Below the pieces are notes generated by a model, which was not told the DNA's origin, did not search any database, and was given only the letters and a program-made list of their open reading frames with translations. DNA of 64,000 bases, taken from positions 3,873,857-3,937,856 of the forward strand of contig NW_008708986.1 of the NCBI RefSeq assembly GCF_000327385.1, given 5' to 3'. This DNA is from Lottia gigantea. Taxonomy: Eukaryota > Mollusca > Gastropoda > Lottiidae. Made by a program: the position numbers and the translations under genes. Below, piece by piece: positions 44,701-55,800 of this stretch (position 1 is the first letter of the stretch; every line of letters starts with the position of its first letter).

Positions 44701-47700
44701 AGGGGTGGGGGATCTTCAACTCCCTAGGAAAATGTGTAAAATTTTGTTTGGTTCGCTTGCATCTAAGGGCATTCCAAACAGCATTTCTGTTGATGACATA
44801 CAATGAACACACCTCATGTAGAAATACACAAAAATCAACAATTGACATAAAAATTCAGGACTTTTTTTTTTCAGGATTTCAGCATTTTTTAAGGAATTTT
44901 AGCAAAACTGAAAAAAAATCAGGAAGTTTAGAGTCGCTGGACAGCCTGTCAATGTCATCTGGAATGGTGACCCGTAGAGCAAATTGTTTCACAATACATG
45001 CACCCAATCAAATACATCTAGTAAAAGTTAATACCATACACACTTCCTGAAGAAAGAGAAATGAAATGTGTGGTCAATCAACAGTGAAGAATGAAGAATG
45101 ACTTACTCTAGAGCAGCATTTTGTGCTACCAACAAACTTATACACTCCATACTACCAGCTCTAGCTGCTTTATGTAAGGGAGTATCACCTAAATAATCCT
45201 GAAATTGAGAAGCAAAGAATAATTTCAAACTTTTATATAGATACAGGATTATATAATCAGCTTTAGATTAGTGCTTATTCTTTTATTTCTTTTACCACTA
45301 TGTTTCTGTGACAGGATTATCAGCTTCAAAATAGTCCATTATTATAGTCTTTGAATGGCTTTACATTTAAAATCATGCAAATATTAGAACAAATTATCAC
45401 TATGAAATATGTTTTTACACAAGGCCATTTCCATTAGAGATTTGCTATTTCGGATACAAAAATTTCTATGAGAGAAGTGTAAGCTTACTCAACTTAAATT
45501 TTGTTACAAAAATGAATACTTCTAAGCTCAGGCAATTTTTCATGACATGATTTAATTTTGAGGCTGATCAGTAAGAAAGAAGATTATAATCCAATTTTAC
45601 CATATTCATTACTTTTCACTTCAGTACATGAATGAATGTACCTTAAATTGATTTAAAGGGACAGTTTTGCCATTTTGGGGGTTTGTTCGGGTCTTGAATT
45701 TATGTAAATAGTCTTTAGAAATACTAGAAATGTACAAAATCACATAATTCCTTCAAAAATATATCAAACTAGGAATTCCACTTTCTATCTCTAGGCTTAT
45801 GTATGATATTTTTCTATATATGGCAGAGTTGCAAGAAATGACGAGTTGTCAATAACCATTTAAACACAGATATATCTGGACACACATCAATTTAAAGTCT
45901 CAAATTTTGATGTTGAGCTGTGAACACTATTACAAATTAGTTCATTTTCTGAAGAACAACTGGTCAAACAGATAGCGAACCTGTACCGTACCTTTAAACA
46001 AAATACACAAGAACTGAAGGGTATAAAGAGGAAATCAATGTCATTTTCTTTTCGTAAAAGACTTTGATTTCATATATATGCCAAATGAAATTTAGCTCAA
46101 TATGTTGTTCTAAATTATGCTTCTAATAATGTAAAAAAAAATCATTGATTAAATCTTTAATAGAATGAAATTGGATAGGTTTTAGTTGTACTTGAAAATT
46201 AAATGTAAAAGTGACTGAAATCTGGTACTGCAATTGTCCTCTAAAAAAAACTATGCTATATGAGAAATGGATGACTAAATGGATAGAGTCTAAGACTGAA
46301 AGGAATTGCATTTATCATCATCATACAAATTTCATTTTACAGTTTAAAGATACTGTTATTGTAAAGTTACTATTATCACTTTTCTATGGAAAAAATCTTC
46401 TTATTTAGGGAAGATAGCCTCCACATTCTGCTGTAAATAAATCTACCAGCTGTTAAGTTACTAATCACACTTTGACAATTATCTTTAATCTTTCCAATCT
46501 AAATACATCAACCTAATATGAAAATGTGAAACACATTAGTTAAAGGTTCATGACCTCAATTGTTATAAAATTTTATTTTTCTGTTGCCCTTCATTTCAGT
46601 CTCAGTTACTTTAATGAAGCCTCTCTAACCTTAGCTCCAAGGTTTCCTCCTGCCTGTATCAACCATAGAAGACAATGTGGTTGTCCTCCAAGGGCAGCTG
46701 TGTGGACAGGAGTGAGCCCTGAACCTTTGGTTGAGCAATTACATGGGAAATTTAAGTCGATTTCACACATAACCTTCCTTAAACAAGCAAGCTACAAAGA
46801 AACACATAATTTTTAACAACATTTTACATCATACTGATACAGTATCAAACTGTTTTACTTTTTGACCCACATATTGAATAGCAGTATGGTATATTATGAA
46901 TTTTAAGACAAAATGAATCAATCTGCAAAAATTTTAAGCCAGGAAGTATTTGGCATAAAGCCATAGTAATAGGGATAAAAACCCATCTATTTTTTTTTTC
47001 AAACTTTTGTATCTGTCATTTACAGAATAAAAAGGGTACCAGTACCACATAAAAAAAAGGTGTTAATTTGTTCATTAGGCCAAAAAATATAACAGTTTTA
47101 AAATTATCACTGGTAGCAATGTTTAATATTACTCCATTGTTTATACATATATTACCTGTCTGTTGAGAGAAGCACCACAATGTAACAGCCATTTTAAACA
47201 ATGACTATTCCCACCTAGGGCAGCCACATGTAATGGAGCCTGATTAAATCTCACTGTAGCACAGTCACAATTTAAACCATGTTCTGTCAGTTTCATTAAA
47301 CAGGATAGCTAAAGGTGATAATAGAATGAACTATATAAATAATGCATCTATATTAAGTGTGAATTGAGTAGGGTCTTAAATTAGTAATCATTCCCTTCAT
47401 ATTTTTTGAAGCAAACAAAATTAAAAGTATCTCAATCATTCACTCTACAACATTCAGAAAGTCCCTAAAAGGAAACGAAAATGGCCCATTACATATTTCG
47501 TTATTCTAAATAAATCTAAACAAAAAAACCAAGCAAAATATTAGCTAGTTGTACTTCTAGCTAGGTCTAGTATCTGTACTACTAGTGTATGTCTTATTGC
47601 GTGGGTAATATCTTGTTCATTAATATGATCATTAATTCAATAAATAAATGACATTATCAGTTTATGCTACTGATATGTCTAATTATTCTTTTCATTGACA

Positions 47701-48402
47701 AAATGTTAAGACATATGAAACGTTTGGATGGACATAATAAATAATAAGGAAGTGACTATTGTAGTCTGTTGTAATTATAGAGAATTTAACAAATTGTTTC
47801 TCCATCACACGTAAGTACATCAGTCAACACGACAAACACGTCAATGCTACCTTATATATACAAGAAACATATTATTTTTAGTCTGAGATGTTTAATGACG
47901 TGTGACCTTACTCGAATTTAATATTAATTACAGCGCTGTAACTTTAAACAGGATGAATTGTTAGGCCAATGGCCATATCTTGCATTTTGTCGATTGATAT
48001 ATAAAACAAAAGATATGTGTAGTCTGCCTTTACTATAAAATTATATTATATATAAATTATATAAAATTCAAATTACAATTGTCATAGCTCTATCCTGTGC
48101 CTAATAATCCTTCATAACCATATGCCTAACAAATTATGTTTAAAACAATCAACAGGCTTTTCGGTCACAGTGACTCTTTGATTTTTAAATTACAAATATA
48201 CACATATCCATAATACCTTTCCAAAATAACCAGCCCAATGTGCTGGAGTCCATCCATAAAAGCCGTCTTCTTCATACAAATCATGTTGATTCAACAATAA
48301 CAAAGAAGACAGAGTTTCCTGGTCGCCGTCTCGGCAAGCTTTATGTAATGGATACTGCTTTTCTAGACATTTTTCATTTGTGACATTAAAATTACCAGCC
48401 AT
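38751..48402 (-). CDS. ANKRD10: Ankyrin repeat domain-containing protein 10 (complete, alternative exons likely)
   Basis: Exons: 1, 48402-48217; 2a, 47308-47156; 2b, 46791-46630; 3, 45198-45107; 4, 44515-44127; 5, 40909-40802; 6, 40055-39886 (own stop codon); 7, 38917-38751 (stop at 38753-38751). The start ATG gives MAGNFNVTNEKCLEKQYPLH. Ankyrin repeats cover the first half (YPLHKACRDGD, YGWTPAHWAGYFGK, PLHVAALGG or TPVHTAALGG, TPLHKAARAGS). A low-complexity region (Asn/Asp/Met rich) follows, with a basic stretch HIKRRC at the end of exon 4. The exon 7 tail (SSLEHNIAV ... YDSLLAASMIYHS) aligns with the human C-terminus. Exons 2a and 2b are homologous to each other and to one human exon segment. 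Using one of them with exon 7 gives 364 or 367 aa; using both gives 418 aa (human about 420). Every junction is GT/AG. An AATAAA on this strand lies about 110 nt past the stop. The molecular role is poorly known; the human protein is thought to be nuclear. Confidence 0.92.
39187..39433. mobile_element. Inverted-repeat MITE (ACCTTGAC family), well preserved
   Basis: In the last ANKRD10 intron. The left arm TACCTTGACTGCAATAG ... GATTTGATTGGATTGTATGC and the right arm GCATACAATCCAATCAAA ... GGGTGCAGTCAAGGTA are reverse complements over about 75 bp each, leaving a loop of about 95 bp. The flanks carry TA. The same family is at 13317-13592. Confidence 0.85.
40098..40175. mobile_element. Short palindromic MITE-like repeat in an ANKRD10 intron
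   Basis: The left end CAGGGACCTATTTCTCATAA and the right end TTGTGAGAAATGGGGGGCCTG are imperfect reverse complements, about 78 bp in total. It resembles the one at 16334-16439 in end sequence and size. Confidence 0.45.
41495..43700. mobile_element. AGGTCA-rich non-coding transposable element in ANKRD10 intron 4
   Basis: About 2.2 kb. The left end has CACAGAGTGGGACTTTGC and the right end GCAAAGTCCCACAATAAG, which pair as an inverted repeat around GGGACTTTGC. Blocks repeat internally: ACCGGAAGTA ... GATAGCCAAGGTCAATGACC occurs near 41643-41705 and again near 42729-42791. AGGTCA half-sites are dense, including tandem GGTCAAGGTCA. A short A-rich run lies near the right end (about 43596-43630). 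No coding sequence or known transposase is visible. I cannot assign a superfamily. Confidence 0.65.
44570..44948. mobile_element. MITE-like element in ANKRD10 intron 3
   Basis: Ends CAGGCTGTCCAG and CTGGACAGCCTG are perfect 12-bp reverse complements, about 380 bp apart. The interior has degenerate TTTAGG/TTTTAG runs. No clear target-site duplication was found. Confidence 0.55.
45653..45997. mobile_element. MITE, TTAA-flanked (family 2), about 345 bp
   Basis: In ANKRD10 intron 2. TTAA at both edges encloses AGGGACAGTTTTGCCATTTT on the left and GATAGCGAACCTGTACCGTAC on the right. The right end, read in reverse, matches the element start at 36992. Confidence 0.75.
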
Positions 48403-49829
48403 AATGAATATCAACGACTTCCTGGACTTGTAGTTTAACGTGACACATTAATCTTTTACTGATTGTACAGCTTAAATCCCTAAAATATTTGAACAAAACT
48501 TAACACCCGCCAACTTTCCTGCCGAACGATTTCTAAATCCGGGCACCTGCATTGTTTTGATTCCGAGCAAAGTTTGAAATCCATCAAATGATACGGAATA
48601 ATAAATTTATTTGGTGCAACAATCGGGTTAAATAGTTCCAGCAAATTCATAAGTTTTGAAAATAATTTACCATATATTTTGATTGAATTGATTAAACAAT
48701 TAGGATTTGTTACAATTCTGTGAAAATACTTTCGTGGCGTGTTAAATGCTTTAATCTCTAATTTGTACCATGACCTACTTGACAGAAAATGCTCACGTGA
48801 CTATTTGTTTACACGCTAAGAAGATGAAATGTGAAGTAAATAATAAAATTGTGATAAATGACATGTCATGATTTAGCTAGAGGTATAATATTTAGTTTTA
48901 ATTACCACTAGTCTGTTAGAATCACGATTTAAACAAATTATTCACTTCAGTGAATGAGACTTGAGTTTGTTCGAATTCGTCTGCTTATTTGGTAAGCCAA
49001 GCATAGAATAGAGACTCTGATCTCAGAATTGATCCCTTAAAAAGATCATAAAGGCAGCTTGCACCTTAGCTATGGCCATCCCTGCCTTTGCCTAAACATT
49101 ACGAAGTTGACGACAAATGTTACTTTTCATGTATTTTATTCATACCCCACATTGACCTCTGTCATTGATCTGCGAATGTGTTCAGGTCAATCAAAATAGA
49201 AGGTTTGACAATTTTTGCAAGATATACAATCTTGCCTCAAAATTTTACTAAAAAATTGCCATCTGAAATAATATTTGATTATGTTATGACGGCTTTTTCA
49301 TTGGATTTGTTGGAATATTTGAGTCGCAATAGAATCTAATACTCTTTGTATTATTTTGCAATTGATAATCCATTAAAAAGTAATTGACGTATTATGAACA
49401 AATATTCATATACTTTTGAACCAAAATCAAGAGAAATTTACGTCCCTTAACATATGTGAAAGTTTTAACCTTCAAAAAACTAATTAAAATCTGTAAGTTT
49501 GTTAATTTTGTAAGGCCAAAACTATTAAAAAAGTTTACACAAGTTTTTAATGCTTTTTTACAGAAAACTACTGTAGGGATTGAAGCAAAACAAACGCCTA
49601 ATTGTAGAGAAATGTGTCTCCTACTTATTTTGAAGGTTTCAATTAATAATATCGAGTCATTATGCTGCCAAACACAAATTTAACTAGATCCAACTGCTTA
49701 ATTAACAATTTGTTATTGCATAGCATATTTTAGAAATATTATCAGGTATAATTTAGGACGTTTCTGATAAATGAAAATTTTGCATATCGGTACTGTGTTT
49801 AACAAATGCACTGTATTTATGAAATATGT
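48403..49829. other. Shared upstream region of divergent ANKRD10 and SNX25
   Basis: About 1.4 kb that must contain both promoters and a SNX25 5' non-coding exon, because the SNX25 start codon exon has an acceptor at 49833-49834. I cannot place the transcription starts. No repeat is recognised. Confidence 0.45.
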
Positions 49830-49839
49830 TTCAGGTACA

Positions 49840-49860
49840 ATGAAGACAAACAGAAGATAG
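49840..49860 (+). promoter_or_regulatory. Short upstream reading frame in the SNX25 leader
   Basis: Just after the acceptor TTTCAG at 49829-49834, an ATG opens a six-codon frame (MKTNRR, then TAG) that ends 10 nt before the SNX25 start codon. The main frame also starts MKT, so the leader may be a local duplication. It could lower translation of the main frame. Confidence 0.5.
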
Positions 49861-49870
49861 AAGCAATAAA

Positions 49871-52800
49871 ATGAAGACAGTACCAGTATTAGGAGCAGTA
49901 GGGGTGGGGTTTATTAGTATTGGACTATATTATGGTATACTAACTACCTTGATCTACATCACCTTCAATGTATCAATAGTATTATTAGGTCTATATCTCG
50001 GTGCTCAATGGAGTTTAATGTCTAGTAAACCCTATAAACCACCACCTGTTGAAAAAGAGATCAGTTTCTTCAGTGCTCTTATAGAAAAAATGATAGTAAG
50101 TTAAGTTCTTACCCATATTTGACCTATATTTTTAGTACAAATTTTTTGCTTTAAAATTTTGTTAATATTGCCTATCATTATATTTCCACGCAATTCATTT
50201 TTTCAGTATCAGTCATCTTCTCTTTTCAAACTGATGGCTAATAGACTTTTATAGTAACAGGTTTATTGCAGATTACCAATACAATTTTTATGTTCAAATC
50301 TCTACATTATTTTTATGAAGCAGATATCTTTTTATTACGTTGGCCAATGCTTTACATAATAGTTTTTCAATAAAATTCTTCAACCTCTATACTCTTGCTC
50401 TGTATTCTGCAGGAAAAAGATCAATTGAAACCTGATGCAGTACGTAAAGTAGTTATATCTAGAAATATAGATAATATTATACAAGAAGTTTTAGACTTAT
50501 TTACACAAGATTTTATTCTGTCATGGTACAAAGATCTCAGTATTAAACAACAACCTCTAGTTACCGCTTTACAGTAAGTAGCAAATACATTGTTTAAATT
50601 ACTATGTCCTTAATAGATCTAATAACAGTCATACCCATATTCTATTTCATGGCATAAAGAGGTCATTGATATTTTAAACAGTGTATAAGATATCAAGTCA
50701 GACCACTTTTCATTATGAAATACTTACTCACTTATAATTGATATACATGAACTTCATCATGTGAAAAGTTCATTAGCTGCTACTCATGTTTTGCCAAAAT
50801 GTTGTTTGGATTTTAGGTTTCAGTTTTCGTTGGATCGTTAGTCCTTGGTTTATTTATTTTACAAATCCACATCATTTAGACATTGAAAATGTAAATGTGA
50901 AAAATTACCAAATGACATAAGCACCACCAGTACAAATGACTACTGTCTTCACCTCACTGTATTATTGCAGTCTTTTGAATTATCTGTAGTTATATCAACT
51001 TGTTGATGAAGTTCAGAAAACAAGGCTTACTCTCTGTTCTAAAATCCACAGAAAAACACATATTGTTGAACACTGTTAGATTTTAGTCACATAGATGATT
51101 ATTCTAAAACTTGTTGTAGTGAGATGTGATTAAAGGTAAACCATGAGGCTATGGAGCTTTAACTCCAAATATTTTTCAGTGGTGAGGTATGGCAAATGAT
51201 AGGAGAACTGAGTACAAGATTATCTAAGATAGATACAGTCACAGTTTTAACACAAGATATAGTGGACATTTTAACAGATCATTTTAAAGATATTAGATTA
51301 GCCAATAAAAGGTAACTTTAAACTTAGATTTAAGAGTAAACAAGTACTGAGATGCCAAATGTATACCTTTTTCCTTTCTAGTTAGTTTCAATTTATTTCT
51401 AATATTTGCCCAATTAACTTTCCTTTCTAGTTAGTTTCAATTTATTTCTAATATTTGCCCAATTAACTCCCTTTAGTCTTCAAATGATCTCACTCTAGTC
51501 TTCAAATGATCTCCCTCTAATCTTCAAATTATCTCTCTTTAGTCTTCAAATTATCTCACTTTAGTCTTCAAATGTTCTCCCTATAGTCTTTAAATTATAT
51601 CCCTTTAGTCATCAAATTATCTCCCTTTAGTCATCAAATTATCACCCTTTAGTCTTCATGTTATCTCCGTCTAGTCTTCAAATGATCTCTCTTTAGTCTT
51701 CAAATGTTCTCCCTGTAGTCTTCAAATTATCACTCTTTAGTCTTCAAATTATTTTCCTGTAGTCTTCAATCTATCACTCTTTAGTCTTCAAATTATTTTC
51801 CTGTAGTCTTCAAAAACTTCCCTTTTGCCTTCAATTAACTCCCTTTAGTCTTCAAATTATCTCCTGTAAGTCATCAAATTATCGCCCTTTAGTCTTCATG
51901 TTATCTCCATCTAGTCTTCAAATGATCTCTCTTTAGTCTTCAAATGTTCTCCCTGTAGTCTTCAAATTATCACTCTTTAGTCTTCAAATTATCTCCCTTT
52001 AGTCATCAAATTATCACCCTTTAGTCTTCAAATTATCTCCCTTTTGTCTTCAAATTATCTTCCCTTTCGTCTTCAAATTATCTTCCTTTAGTCTTCAAAT
52101 TATCTCCCTTTAGTCTTCAAATTATCTACCCTTTGTCTTCAAATTATCTTCCTTTAGTCTTCAAATGTTCTCCCTGTAGTCTTCAATCTATCACTCTTTA
52201 GTCCTCAAATACTTCCCTTTAGTCTTCAAAAACTTCCCTTTTGCCTTCAATTAACTCCCTTTAGTCTTCAAATTATCTCCTGTTAGTCTTCAAATTATCT
52301 TCCCTTTCGTCTTCAAATTATCTTCCTTTAGTCTTCATATTATCTCCTGTTAGTCTTCAAATTATCTACCTTTTGTCTTCATATTATCTTCCTTTAGTCT
52401 TCATATTATCTTCCTTTAGTCTTCAAATTATCTTCCTTTAGTCTTCAAATTATCTTCCTTTAGTCTTCATATTATCTTCTTTTAGTCTTCAAATTATCTT
52501 CCTTTAGTCTTCAAATTATCTTCCTTTAGTCTTCATATTATCTTCTTTTAGTCTTCAAATTATCTTCCTTTAGTCTTCAAATTATCTTCCTTTAGTCTTC
52601 ATATTATCTTCCTTTAGTCTTCAAATTATCTTCCTTTAGTCTTCAAATTATCTACCTTTTGTCTTCATATTATCTTCCTTTAGTCTTCATATTATCTTCC
52701 TTTAGTCTTCAAATTATCTTCCTTTAGTCTTCAAATTATCTTCCTTTAGTCTTCATATTATCTTCCTTTAGTCTTCAAATTATCTTCCTTTAGTCTTCAT

Positions 52801-55800
52801 ATTATCTTCCTTTAGTCTTCATATTATCTTCCTTTAGTCTTCATATTATCTTCCTTTAGTCTTCAAATTATCTTCCTTTAGTCTTCAAATTGCCTCCATT
52901 TATTCGTCAAATTAGGGTTTATTTAAATGTTTAAATCTCCCACAAAAATCTACAAAATCAATGATTAACAAAAATGTTTAACTTGCTACAATTAATATTA
53001 ATATTTGTTTTAGACCTAATATGAAGTCTGGAGAAGAAACTCCGAAATTTTTACTCCATTCCTGGCTAACAGATGAAGAATCAGAAATAGATTTTTTACG
53101 TAAAGTAACAGAAACTCTATTAGTTGTTCTTCTACCCCCTCATTATGTTAAAACTAAACAGATTCGTCATTTATTGAGAGAAATTATTACTTCTACAGGT
53201 TTGTAATATTTTTAGATAAGTTTTCCATTATGTCATAAAGTGACCTTAAACTTTATTAAATATGATAATTTCAAAATATAAAAAACCATGGAAATACATT
53301 TTATTTTATAATACATAAAATTAATATTAATACATACTAATTAATGATTTATTTGGACTGTTGTTACTTTCATGACGTTTGTAAAAGTTTTATGAATGAA
53401 TAATAAAGATGTCATAATATCATAACTATCTGTAAGAATGGACTGAAAGTGTCAACAATATAACTTTTACAAAAGATTTTGTTATATTGCAAAAAAATTG
53501 TTAAAGTTTTTTGAAAGCTACAGATAGTTGAAATTGAGCTCTATCAGCCAGTAATGTAAAAATAACTACTTCTCTTTAAGAAAATTTGAGAATTTAAAGA
53601 TATTTTCATAAAGTCAGTGTATTGTTCCCAAATCCATGTTTTCCATTTCAGCATTAAAACCATTAGTAGATATTTTGTGTGATCCGGACTATATTAATCA
53701 GACATTATTAGATTATTTAAAATATCGTGAGAAATTATCAGAAGATACCCGAAGAACCTATACCTATGCACCAACTTATGAAGATTTTGTGAAAATGATA
53801 GCAGCTGGTAGTGATATAGAACATCTAAAACAAATCAGGTAAATTATGCCATTGCAAAATTAGTATGGGACAAAATTGTAATGGCACTGTACTTTCAAAT
53901 ATGTCAAAGAAATTGGTTTTCAAATAAAAAAAAAGTGACATCATATATCTAGTTGTACTTTTCCAGAATAAAAGAGATTGGACAGGAAAATGGTAGCAAG
54001 ATATGAATGTCACCAATACACATGTTTCATTTTTTTTTTTAATAAATCTTCAATTTTTTCATTTCAGATACAATATAATGTCAGAGATAATGCAATCAAC
54101 TACTATCAATAATATTAAAAGAGCTCAAGGTTTGAAAACAGGTTTGTGCATCAATATGATCATTTTTGTTGTTAACAGGATTCTAAGCTGGGATCTTCAT
54201 ATTTTTTACCTAGCCCCCTTTCCTACTTTTCATGCTGTCTTAGAAGGTAGAACATCTAGTAGATTGTATTATATACATAATTTCTTCTGAAATGATCAAT
54301 GTTATCTCAAATTTAGATTAATTTCAATTTCAGATAAAGTTAGTGCACCTAAGGGTCAAACAAAAGGTGAATTACTAAAAGCTAGAAACTTAAAAAGATA
54401 TATAAATCAGGTAAGGTCTTTGTGAAAGTCTGATGGCCTTGATTAAATCTTGTTTCCTCATTATTCCAATCGACCCAGCTACCAGTATAAATGAGTATGG
54501 ATGAATTATGCATAGAATCAGCAACAATATTTGTTTTTATAATGATTTGAATATTTAGAGCAATAGTGTGAAAGTAGGTCTAAATCACATTGCCAATATT
54601 GGACCAAGGATGTTGATTATTTGCAAGACATGTATTATTATGCATCCTGTCAGTGCCAATTCTTGTTCCATCCACCTTCGCATGTACCTTTTTATACGCC
54701 CACATCTCTCTATGTGGACGTATATTGTCGGCACCCCTGTCCGTCCGTCCGTCAACATTTGCTTGTAAATGCTATAAAAACTAGATTTTTTGATGGAAGG
54801 AAATGAAATTTGATATGTGTATACATACTTATAAAACGAAGATCAAGTTCGAATTTGAGCTATTTTCGACCGTTAGAGGCAGAGTTATTGCCCTTGCCCC
54901 AAAATCTTGAATATGCTATTACTCTGTTAGTTTTTCAACCGATTTTTATGAACCTAAAATGGATGTTATTGGACCTAAATCAAAAGGTTTGAGAAATTTT
55001 AGTTTACTTCTGATTAAATTTAAGGCCTTTTCAAGATTTAGGCCTCTTACGTCAGTTTTGAGGAGTTATCGCCCTTTAAACTCTATACAGTAAGTGCTTC
55101 TATCAACATCAATTGCTTGTAAACACTCTAAAAACTAGAGTGTTTGATGGAATCAAATGAAATTCGGTATGTGCATACATATTCATAAAACGAAGGTCCG
55201 TCCGTCAACATTTGCTTGTAAACGCTCAAAAAATTAGATTTTTTGATGGAATCAAATGAAATTCGGTATGTGTATATATAAGCTCAAATTTGAGCTATTT
55301 TCGACCGTAAGAAGCAGAGTTATTGCCCTTGCCCCAAAATCTTGAATATGCTATCTTAGTTTTGAACCGATTTTGATGAAACTTAAAATGCTGTGGTCCA
55401 GTATCTTTGTCATTACATTAGCCTTTTTATGACTTTGAAATGTAGATTGTTGAAAAAAAAGAGCCAGTTATGTATATATTTGTTTATTTGTAGTTAACAG
55501 TTGCTAAGCAACAATGTGAGAAACGTATCCAGTCTCTGGGTGGACCAGATTATAAGTCGTACAGTGATCCTAGAGATGGTTATATAGACCAAATCTTACC
55601 AGGACAAACTGTTCTATCATTTAATGTAATTATTGATATACCTAAAGCTAGAGAATGTTTTATGAAATATTTAAAAAAGGAAGGAGCAGAATCTTTGTTA
55701 GGGTAAGTGTGATTTCTTACTTGCAGTCTTTATATTTGCTTTTGTTGATAAGTTTTTAAGAGACTAGCCATGATAGAATTAACAATTTCACCTGTGCTCT

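Noticed and set aside
48190-48414. A longer ANKRD10 N-terminus starting at 48414
   Set aside because: The codon at 48414-48412 is TTG, not ATG. The first ATG in frame is 48402-48400, which gives MAGNFNV.
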